Assembly (NCBI RefSeq): GCF_008123515.1 | Contig: NZ_VSSR01000058.1 | Coordinates: 1-64,000, forward strand | Origin: Bradyrhizobium cytisi | GTDB taxonomy: Bacteria; Pseudomonadota; Alphaproteobacteria; Rhizobiales; Xanthobacteraceae | Length of the DNA stretch: 64,000 nucleotides | Direction of reading: 5' to 3' | Shown here: piece after piece, positions 57,534 to 64,000 of the stretch | Layout: every line of letters starts with the position of its first letter | Position numbering within the stretch: the first letter of the stretch is position 1 | Made by a program: the position numbers and the translations under genes | The notes under the pieces: generated by a model | What the model was told of the DNA's origin: nothing | Database searches by the model: none | What the model saw: only the letters and a program-made list of their open reading frames with translations

Positions 57534-58706
57534 ATGACGACACTGTCCGTTAAAGACCTTCTCCCCGAGGATGGAACAAAGGGGACGCTGGTCGGTCGCG
57601 TCTGGCTGCCGCAGGCGAACGGTCCGGCGGTGGTCGCCGTGCGCAGCGACGGCGTCTTCGACGTCACCGCGAAATTCCCGACCGTCAGCGCCCTCTGCGA
57701 GGAGGACAATCCGGCCAAGTCGCTTGCCGCGACCAAGGGCGAGCGTATCGGCGATCTCGAAGCCATTGTCGCCAACACGGCGCCGGATGGGCGCGATACG
57801 AAAAAGCCCTGGCTGCTCGCGCCGGTCGATCTCCAGACCTTGAAGGCTGCCGGCGTCACCTTCGCCATCTCGATGCTGGAACGCGTGATCGAGGAGCGGG
57901 CCAAGGGCAATCCGGCCTCGGCCGACGCGATCCGGAAGGAAGTTACACGATTGATCGGCGACGATCTGTCAAAGCTCAAGCCGGGCTCGGATCAGGCGAT
58001 GCATCTAAAGCAGGTGCTGATCGACCAGAACGCCTGGAGCCAGTATCTCGAGGTCGGCATTGGCCCCGATGCTGAAGTCTTCACCAAGGCGCCGACCCTG
58101 TCCTCGGTCGGCACCGGCATGGACGCCGGGCTGCATCCGAAGTCGACCTGGAACAACCCCGAGCCGGAGCTGGTGCTGTTCGTCTCCAGCCGCGGCAAGA
58201 TCGTCGGCGGCGCGCTCGGCAATGACGTGAATCTGCGTGACTTCGAGGGCCGCTCGGCGCTGCTGTTGTCGAAGGCCAAGGACAACAACGCCTCGTGCTC
58301 GATCGGACCGCTGCTACGCCTGTTCGACGACACGTTCACGCTCGACGACGCGCGCAAGCTCAATATCAGCCTGAACGTGAGGGGCGCGGACGGTTTCGTT
58401 CTCGACGGCCATTCCTCGATCAGCATGATCAGCCGCGATCCGACCGATCTCGTCGCGCAGACCATCGGCAAGGTGCATCAGTATCCTGATGGCTTCGTTC
58501 TGTTCCTCGGCACGATGTTCGCGCCGGTCAAGGATCGCGACGCGCCGGGGCAGGGCTTCACCCACAAGCGCGACGACATCGTCACCATCGCCGCACCTCA
58601 GCTCGGCAAGCTCGTCAACCGCATGCGCACCAGCGACGTGTGCGAGCCCTGGACGTTCGGCATCGGCGCACTGATGAAGAACCTGGCGCAGCGGAAGTTG
58701 ATCTAG
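57534..58706 (+). CDS. FAH-family protein, AraD1/GguC-like
   Basis: A 390-residue protein with a FAH-type C-terminal fold: the metal-binding glutamates are in NNPEPELVLFVSSRGKIVGG near 203-222, followed by GNDVNLRDFEGRSALLLSKAKDNNASCSIG. The 390-residue length and LEVGIGPDAEVFTKAPTLSSVG match AraD1/GguC proteins, some of which dehydrate 2-keto-3-deoxy sugar acids in L-arabinose or galactose catabolism. It precedes a sugar ABC operon by 288 bp, which supports a sugar-acid role. Confidence 0.8.
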   Translation: MTTLSVKDLLPEDGTKGTLVGRVWLPQANGPAVVAVRSDGVFDVTAKFPTVSALCEEDNPAKSLAATKGERIGDLEAIVANTAPDGRDTKKPWLLAPVDLQTLKAAGVTFAISMLERVIEERAKGNPASADAIRKEVTRLIGDDLSKLKPGSDQAMHLKQVLIDQNAWSQYLEVGIGPDAEVFTKAPTLSSVGTGMDAGLHPKSTWNNPEPELVLFVSSRGKIVGGALGNDVNLRDFEGRSALLLSKAKDNNASCSIGPLLRLFDDTFTLDDARKLNISLNVRGADGFVLDGHSSISMISRDPTDLVAQTIGKVHQYPDGFVLFLGTMFAPVKDRDAPGQGFTHKRDDIVTIAAPQLGKLVNRMRTSDVCEPWTFGIGALMKNLAQRKLI

Positions 58707-58865
58707 CGCTTCGCGTCTCCGCGCGTCGACTAGGTCGCCATCCGCACGGCGCACTCGTGGCCCCACACTAACTAACTCCGTCATCTCCACGTTGCATTAG
58801 TGTGGAAAGTCCCGCTTGGCGTGTGATATGCTCCGCCAACTCCGCATCTCTCTTCATTCGTCTAA

Positions 58866-58886
58866 ATAGTCAGATAATATGACTAT
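58866..58886. promoter_or_regulatory. Inverted repeat ATAGTCA-N7-TGACTAT upstream of ytfQ
   Basis: A perfect 7-bp inverted repeat 109 bp upstream of ytfQ. Plausible operator for the GntR-family regulator encoded at the end of the operon. Confidence 0.5.
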
Positions 58887-58994
58887 ACGGACGTAAACTT
58901 CCGTGAAATAGTGCCTCCCGCCGCCCTCAAAGGCCGGCTTGAGGTGCCATGCTACCAATCGGCGCCCCGGACAACATTTTGGGAGACACGCCTG

Positions 58995-59960
58995 ATGACC
59001 TTCAAAGCCCTTTTTGCGGCCAGCGCCACGGCCGCGTTGTTGCTCGCGCTGCCGGCCAATGCGGCCGAGCTCACCATCGGCTTCTCGCAGATCGGATCGG
59101 AATCCGGCTGGCGCGCGGCCGAGACTTCGGTCTCCAAGCAGGAGGCCACCAAGCGCAAGGTCAATCTCAAGATCGCCGATGCACAGCAGAAGCAGGAGAA
59201 CCAGATCAAGGCGATCCGCTCCTTCATCGCGCAGAATGTCGATGCGATCTTCCTCGCGCCCGTGGTCTCGACCGGCTGGGATTCGGTGCTGAAGGAAGCC
59301 AAGGAAGCCAAGATCCCGGTCGTGCTGCTGGACCGCGACATCGATCCGTCCGGCAAGGACCTCTATCTCACCGCCGTCACCTCGGACAGCGTGCATGAAG
59401 GCGCCGTCGCCGGCGAATGGCTGGCCAAGACCGTAGGCGAGAAGGCCTGCAACGTCGTCGAATTGCAGGGCACGGTCGGCGCCAGCGTCGCCGCCAACCG
59501 CAAGAAGGGTTTTGACACCGCCATCGCCAAGCACGCCAATTTGAAGGTGGTGCGCAGCCAGACCGGCGACTTCACCCGCGCCAAGGGCAAGGAAGTCATG
59601 GAGAGCTTCATCAAGGCCGAAGGCGGCGGCAAGACGATCTGCGCGGTCTATGCTCACAACGACGACATGATGGTCGGCGCGATCCAGGCGATGAAGGAAG
59701 CAGGGCTCAAGCCGGGCAAGGACATCCTCACCGTCTCGATCGACGCGGTTCCCGATATCTTCAAGGCGATGGTGGCCGGCGAAGCCAACGCGACGGTCGA
59801 GTTGACGCCGAACATGGCGGGCCCGGCCTTCGATACCGTCGCGGCGTTCAAGAATAAGGGCACCGTGCCCCCGAAGTGGATCCAGACCGAATCCAGGCTT
59901 CTCACCGCCGCCGACGATCCGCAGAAGGAATACGACAGCAAGAAGGGCCTCGGTTACTGA
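58995..59960 (+). CDS. ytfQ: Sugar ABC transporter substrate-binding protein, YtfQ-like
   Basis: A 321-residue periplasmic binding protein with signal peptide cleavage near NAA-AEL. IGFSQIGSESGWRAAETSVSK, ADAQQKQENQIKAIRSFIAQ, VVELQGTVGASVAANRKKGF and SGDFTRAKGKEVMESFIKAE are nearly the same as E. coli YtfQ, which binds galactofuranose (and galactopyranose). GGGAGAC precedes the ATG. The actual ligand here may differ; the AraD1-like neighbour hints at a pentose or galactose route. Confidence 0.92.
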   Translation: MTFKALFAASATAALLLALPANAAELTIGFSQIGSESGWRAAETSVSKQEATKRKVNLKIADAQQKQENQIKAIRSFIAQNVDAIFLAPVVSTGWDSVLKEAKEAKIPVVLLDRDIDPSGKDLYLTAVTSDSVHEGAVAGEWLAKTVGEKACNVVELQGTVGASVAANRKKGFDTAIAKHANLKVVRSQTGDFTRAKGKEVMESFIKAEGGGKTICAVYAHNDDMMVGAIQAMKEAGLKPGKDILTVSIDAVPDIFKAMVAGEANATVELTPNMAGPAFDTVAAFKNKGTVPPKWIQTESRLLTAADDPQKEYDSKKGLGY

Positions 59961-59971
59961 GGCGGGCACCT

Positions 59972-60000
59972 TGCCGGATCGCGCTTTGCGGTCCGGCAAC
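59972..60000 (+). other. Stable intercistronic stem-loop after ytfQ
   Basis: TTGCCGGATCGC pairs with GCGGTCCGGCAA (12 bp, one G-U pair) around a 5-base loop, 12 bp after the ytfQ stop and without a T tract. Such hairpins commonly protect binding-protein mRNA and lower expression of the downstream ATPase gene. Confidence 0.65.
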
Positions 60001-60078
60001 CCCCCTTCGCATCCGCCGTACGAACGAATAGGCTGGGTGTCCGCAGCATAAGCGGGCGCCCGTGGGAGTGACGTCGTT

Positions 60079-61620
60079 ATGGAGAACAGCCTTGATCCTG
60101 CTCCTTGCCTGCTGGAGGCGCGCGGGATCAGCAAGAGCTTCGGTGCGGTGCGCGCGTTGCAGGAGGTCGACTTCACGCTTCGTCCTGGCGAGATCCATGC
60201 TCTGCTCGGCGAGAACGGCGCCGGCAAATCCACGCTGATCAAGGTCATCACCGGCGTGTTCCCGCGCGATGCCGGTGTCGTCCGTCTGGGCGGCGAAGAG
60301 GTCGCGCCGCGTTCTGCCAAGGCCGCGCTGCAGGCCGGTATTGCCACCGTTTACCAGGAGGTCAACCTGCTGCCGAACCTGTCGGTGGCGCAGAACCTGT
60401 TTCTCGACCGCCAGCCGATGCGCTTCGGCATCGTGCGCGAAGGCGAGATGCGTCGCCGCGCCAAAGCGCTGCTCACGGAGTTCGGCCTCGATATCGATGT
60501 CGCAGCGCCACTCGGCAATTATTCGGTGGCCGTACAGCATGTCACCGCGATCGCGCGGGCCGTCGATCTTTCCGCCCGCGTGCTGATCCTGGACGAGCCG
60601 ACCGCGAGCCTCGACCGTCATGAGGTCGAGATACTGTTCGGCATCATGCGCCAGTTGGCCAAGCGCGGCATCGGCATCGTCTTCGTCAGTCATTTCCTCG
60701 ACCAGGTCTACGAGATATCCGACTGCATCACCGTGCTGCGCAACGGTCGCCTGGTCGGCGAGCGCGAGACCGCTTCGCTGCCACGGCTCGAGCTGATCCG
60801 GATGATGCTCGGCCGCGAGCTGGCCGAGACCACCAGCGCGCGGGCGGCAGTCGGCGAGCACAAGGTTCGCGAGATCTGTGCGAGTTTCGAGAACTACGGC
60901 AAGGCCGGCTATGTCGCCCCGTTCAATCTCGAGCTGCGCCGTGGCGAGGTCGTTGGCCTCGCTGGCCTCCTCGGCTCGGGTCGCACCGAGACGGCGCGGC
61001 TGGTGTTCGGCGCCGAGCGCGCCGATGGCGGGCAGGCGAGGGTGGAAGGCGCTTCCGTGCGGCTGCAGTCGCCGCGAGATGGCGTGCGCCACGGCTTTGG
61101 CTATTGCCCGGAGGAGCGCAAGACCGACGGCATCGTCGCCGAGCTCACCGTGCGCGAGAATATCGTGCTGGCGCTTCAGGCCAAGCGCGGGCTGCATCGG
61201 CCGCTGTCGCGTCGCGAGCAGGACGAGATCGCGCGCCGTTACGTCAAGATGCTCGACATCCGCCCGCCCGATGCCGAACGGCCCGTCGGCCTGCTCTCCG
61301 GCGGCAATCAGCAAAAGGTTCTGCTGGCGCGCTGGCTCGCGACTTCGCCGCGGCTCCTCGTGCTGGATGAACCCACGCGCGGTATCGATGTCGGCGCGCA
61401 TGCCGAGATCATCCGCCTGATCCGCGAGCTCTGCGACGATGGGCTGGCGTTGCTCGTGATCTCCTCGGAACTCGACGAGATCGTGACCTATTCCGACCGT
61501 GTGGTCGTGCTGCGCGATCGTGCCCATGTCGAGGAGCTCTCGGGCGAGGCCATCGACGTCACCAACATTCTCGCGGCCATCGCCGCCGATGGCGCAGCGA
61601 TGCAAGAGGCGCGGGCATGA
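60079..61620 (+). CDS. ytfR: Sugar ABC transporter ATPase with two nucleotide-binding domains, YtfR-like
   Basis: A 513-residue tandem ATPase. The first domain has Walker A GENGAGKST (near 44) and Walker B VLILDEPTASLD; the second has the usual degenerate Walker A (GLLGSGRTE) with signature LSGGNQQKV and LLVLDEPTRGIDVG. The order matches E. coli ytfQ-ytfR-ytfT-yjfF. It overlaps ytfT by 4 bp (ATGA). Confidence 0.92.
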   Translation: MENSLDPAPCLLEARGISKSFGAVRALQEVDFTLRPGEIHALLGENGAGKSTLIKVITGVFPRDAGVVRLGGEEVAPRSAKAALQAGIATVYQEVNLLPNLSVAQNLFLDRQPMRFGIVREGEMRRRAKALLTEFGLDIDVAAPLGNYSVAVQHVTAIARAVDLSARVLILDEPTASLDRHEVEILFGIMRQLAKRGIGIVFVSHFLDQVYEISDCITVLRNGRLVGERETASLPRLELIRMMLGRELAETTSARAAVGEHKVREICASFENYGKAGYVAPFNLELRRGEVVGLAGLLGSGRTETARLVFGAERADGGQARVEGASVRLQSPRDGVRHGFGYCPEERKTDGIVAELTVRENIVLALQAKRGLHRPLSRREQDEIARRYVKMLDIRPPDAERPVGLLSGGNQQKVLLARWLATSPRLLVLDEPTRGIDVGAHAEIIRLIRELCDDGLALLVISSELDEIVTYSDRVVVLRDRAHVEELSGEAIDVTNILAAIAADGAAMQEARA

Positions 61621-62609
61621 CAGCGCTATTGCCGCGCCGCGGCCTTGCCCAGATCCTCGCGCTGGTCGTCATCCTCGCGGTCGACCGCGTAGTGTCGCCG
61701 CAATTCTTCGACTTGCGTCTCCAGGACGGCCGTCTGTTCGGCAGCATCATCGACGTGCTCAACCGCGGCACGCCGGTGGCGCTGCTCTCGCTCGGCATGG
61801 TGCTGGTGATCGCGACGCGCGGCATCGATCTCTCCGTCGGCGCGGTGATGGCGATCTGCGGCGCGATCGCGGCGAGCCTCGCCGACAGCCACGGCCTGCC
61901 GGTGGTGCTGGCGGCGGCGCTCGGCGCGGGGCTCGTCTGCGGATTGTGGAACGGCTTCCTCGTCGCGGTGCTTGGCATGCAGCCGATCGTGGCGACGCTG
62001 ATCCTGATGGTCGCCGGTCGCGGCATCGCCCAGCTCATCACCGAAGGTCGCATCGTGACCTTCACGTCGCCGGATCTGGTCTGGCTCGGCAACGGCGCCA
62101 TTCTCGGCGTGCCGGTGCCGATCGCGATTGCGCTCGGCATGCTGCTCCTCACCGGCGCAGTGGTGCGCGGTTCGGCGCTCGGGCTCCTCATCGAGGCGAC
62201 CGGCGGCAATGCGCGGGCGAGCGAGCTTGCCGGCGTCGGCACGCGCGCGATGATCTTGGCGGTCTATGTCTGGTGCGGCGTTTGCGCCGCGCTCGCCGGC
62301 GTGATCGCCGCGGCCGACATCATGGGCGCGGATGCCAACAATGCCGGCCTTTGGCTCGAGCTCGACGCCATCCTCGCGGTGGTGATCGGCGGCACCTCGC
62401 TGTTCGGCGGCCGCTTCAGCCTTGTCCTGGCGGTGCTCGGTGCGCTGATCATTCAGACCATGAACACCGGCATTTTGCTGTCAGGCTATCCGCCGGAGTT
62501 CAACCTGCTGGTCAAGGCCATGGTGGTGCTCGCGGTGCTGCTGCTGCAATCGCCAAAACTGTCCGGCTTTGCCGGTATCATGGCGTGGCTGCGGGGGACG
62601 AAACCATGA
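61617..62609 (+). CDS. ytfT: Sugar ABC transporter permease, YtfT-like
   Basis: A 330-residue inner-membrane permease (RbsC/AraH family) with about ten helices. LGMVLVIATRGIDLSVGAVMAICG and VIGGTSLFGGRFSLVLAVLGALII are the conserved family segments. Coupled by ATGA overlaps to ytfR upstream and yjfF downstream. Confidence 0.92.
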   Translation: MTALLPRRGLAQILALVVILAVDRVVSPQFFDLRLQDGRLFGSIIDVLNRGTPVALLSLGMVLVIATRGIDLSVGAVMAICGAIAASLADSHGLPVVLAAALGAGLVCGLWNGFLVAVLGMQPIVATLILMVAGRGIAQLITEGRIVTFTSPDLVWLGNGAILGVPVPIAIALGMLLLTGAVVRGSALGLLIEATGGNARASELAGVGTRAMILAVYVWCGVCAALAGVIAAADIMGADANNAGLWLELDAILAVVIGGTSLFGGRFSLVLAVLGALIIQTMNTGILLSGYPPEFNLLVKAMVVLAVLLLQSPKLSGFAGIMAWLRGTKP

Positions 62610-63586
62610 AAGGCCTGCCGCCCGTCCTGATCACGGCCCTCGTCCTCGTCGCAGGCTTCGCCCTCTGCGCGCTGCAGTTTCCCAACATCGCCTCGACCCG
62701 CGTGGTCGGCAATCTCCTGACCGACAACGCCTTTCTTGGCATCGTCGCAACCGGCATGACCTTCGTCATCATCTCCGGCGGCATCGATCTGTCGGTCGGC
62801 TCGGTGATCGGCTTCACCACCGTGTTCGTGGCGCTCGCAATCGAGCGCTGGGGTGTGCCGCCGCTGGTCGCTTTCGTCGCCATCATCGTGCTCTCGGCGG
62901 CCTTTGGCGCCGCGATGGGCGCGATCATTCACGTGTTCGACCTGCCGCCGTTCATCGTCACGCTTGCCGGCATGTTCCTGGCGCGCGGCGCGAGCTTCCT
63001 GCTCTCGACGGAATCTGTGCCAATCACGGCGCCGGTCTATTCGACCGTGTCGGATTTCGCGTTGCGCATGCCCGGGGGCGGGCGGTTGACCACGATCGCG
63101 ATCATCATGCTCGCGATCGTGATCGGCGGCGTTCTGCTGCTGCGTCTCACCCGGTTCGGCGCCAATGTCTATGCACTCGGCGGCGGCCGGGCCACCGCAA
63201 GCCTGATGGGCGTCGCGGTCGGCAAGATGACAGTGAAGGTCTACATGCTGTCGAGCGTGCTCGCAGGGTTAGCCGGCATCGTGTTTTCCTTCTACACCAG
63301 CGCCGGCTATTCTCTCTCCGCCGTCGGCGTCGAGCTCGATAGCATCGCGGCCGTGGTCATCGGCGGCACGCTGCTCACGGGCGGGCAGGGCTCGGTGATC
63401 GGCACCTTCCTCGGCGTGCTGATCCAGGGCATGATCCAGACCTACATCAATTTCGACGGGACCCTGTCGAGCTGGTGGACCAAGATCGCGACCGGCGTCT
63501 TGCTGTTCGCCTTCATCGCCCTGCAGCAGGGGCTGGTCGCACTGGCGCGACGGCCGGTGGCGAAACGCGCGGGAGCCGTCTCATGA
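62606..63586 (+). CDS. yjfF: Sugar ABC transporter permease, YjfF-like
   Basis: A 326-residue inner-membrane permease, second of the heterodimeric pair. TGMTFVIISGGIDLSVGSVIGFTT, FMLARG-type FLARGASFLLSTES, and VIGGTLLTGGQGSVIGTFLGVL are characteristic. The start at 62606 overlaps the ytfT stop (ATGA); the longer open frame from 61499 is a shadow. Overlaps the GntR start by 4 bp. Confidence 0.92.
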   Translation: MKGLPPVLITALVLVAGFALCALQFPNIASTRVVGNLLTDNAFLGIVATGMTFVIISGGIDLSVGSVIGFTTVFVALAIERWGVPPLVAFVAIIVLSAAFGAAMGAIIHVFDLPPFIVTLAGMFLARGASFLLSTESVPITAPVYSTVSDFALRMPGGGRLTTIAIIMLAIVIGGVLLLRLTRFGANVYALGGGRATASLMGVAVGKMTVKVYMLSSVLAGLAGIVFSFYTSAGYSLSAVGVELDSIAAVVIGGTLLTGGQGSVIGTFLGVLIQGMIQTYINFDGTLSSWWTKIATGVLLFAFIALQQGLVALARRPVAKRAGAVS

Positions 63587-64000
63587 CCTCGCGCATCGTC
63601 ATCATCCCGACAAGGCGGGCTCATTCCAACCACGCGGAAGTGGCTCGCTCGATCGGCGTCGATATCATCGCTGGCCGCTATGCGGAAGGGGCGCGGCTTC
63701 CGGGCGATGCCGAGCTGATTGCGATGTTCGGCGTGTCGCGGCCGGTGCTGCGCGAGAGCGTGAAGACGCTGGTCGCCAAGGGGCTTTTGACCACCAAGGC
63801 GCGGGTCGGCACCGTCGTGCGCGAGCGCGCCGCCTGGAACATGTTCGATGCCGACGTGCTGGCCTGGCATCTCGACGCCGGCATAGACAAGCGCTTCCTC
63901 GACGACCTTGCCGAGATCCGCCTCGCGGTCGAGCCGCGCGCCGCAGCGCTGGCGGCGGCGCACCGGTCCGAGGAGAATATCGCAGAGCTTCGCCGCAGCA
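63583..64000 (+). CDS. GntR-family (FadR-type FCD) regulator, cut by the window end
   Basis: 139 codons are present and no stop is reached before the window end. The N-terminal winged helix (SIGVDIIAGRYAEGARLPGD, FGVSRPVLRESVKTLVAKGLL) is clear, and the FCD effector domain begins (LDDLAEIRLAVEPRAAALAA). ATGA overlap with yjfF makes it the operon's own regulator. It likely binds the inverted repeat at 58866 and responds to the transported sugar or a product. Translation was read directly from the sequence. Confidence 0.85.
   Translation, partial: MTSRIVIIPTRRAHSNHAEVARSIGVDIIAGRYAEGARLPGDAELIAMFGVSRPVLRESVKTLVAKGLLTTKARVGTVVRERAAWNMFDADVLAWHLDAGIDKRFLDDLAEIRLAVEPRAAALAAAHRSEENIAELRRS

Noticed and set aside
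1..64000. CRISPR array, tRNA/rRNA genes, insertion sequences or prophage.
   Set aside because: No regularly spaced direct repeats, cloverleaf-like sequences, transposase or integrase frames were recognised; the palindromic repeats are single hairpins between genes.

Overview
The window looks like chromosomal DNA of a Bradyrhizobium-type alphaproteobacterium (order Hyphomicrobiales). The grounds are high GC, dense operons with GTG or ATG starts, TGATG/GTGA/ATGA overlaps, alphaproteobacterial families (a PdhS/PleC/DivJ-like kinase, a DUF1236 protein, an orphan FlgC-like rod protein) and several families of intergenic palindromic repeats. This is inference from sequence only; no search was run. 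I see no rRNA, tRNA, CRISPR array, insertion sequence or prophage.

Layout. 0-10 kb: a sensor kinase with a dense GANTC cluster upstream, a CDF cation exporter, a nitronate monooxygenase/quinone oxidoreductase pair, secreted and membrane proteins of unknown role, and a long coiled-coil membrane protein. 10-16 kb: a translationally coupled FAH-family/PanE-like pair, a CBS-domain protein, two tandem OxlT-like transporters and a 45-residue protein. 16-24 kb: a YegD-like Hsp70, an SRPBCC protein, a secreted hydrolase, a cold-shock protein, a winged-helix/TPR regulator and an O-methyltransferase. 24-31 kb: the oxalate catabolic core (frc, oxc and an FCD GntR regulator, with a divergent ADP-forming acyl-CoA ligase). 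31-38 kb: an IclR regulator, a NYN/LOTUS protein, adenine deaminase and the glyoxylate operon gcl-hyi-glxR. 38-48 kb: a DUF1236 protein, a ComDE-like decarboxylase pair divergent from a D-2-hydroxyacid dehydrogenase, a FlgC-like protein, a GNAT protein, an Orn/Lys/Arg decarboxylase, the Lrp-ald pair and a YeiH/PSE-family exporter. 48-57 kb: a taurine/nitrate-type ABC importer whose binding protein has a NosL-like C-terminus, a Crp regulator, a DUF971 protein, and a divergent operon of ferredoxin-NADP reductase, AprA-like flavoprotein, 2x[4Fe-4S] ferredoxin and HEAT-repeat protein. 57-64 kb: an AraD1/GguC-like FAH protein and a ytfQ-ytfR-ytfT-yjfF sugar ABC operon ending in a truncated GntR gene.

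Two regulatory patterns tie scattered genes together. First, a 17-bp palindrome of consensus TGGYATACCAWATGCCA occurs upstream of the CBS gene, both OxlT-like transporters and the 45-residue gene, and twice between the GntR gene and the acyl-CoA ligase. This predicts one oxalate regulon spanning about 18 kb. Second, a 12-bp element (MAACTAATYGMY) lies near four start regions of the 50-57 kb cluster: the binding protein, DUF971, the reductase and the flavoprotein. This suggests one coregulated system, perhaps under the Crp-family protein encoded in it. That cluster, together with the ComDE-like/hydroxyacid dehydrogenase locus and the PSE exporter, is my best candidate for an undescribed, possibly organosulfur-related, system; the substrate is unknown.
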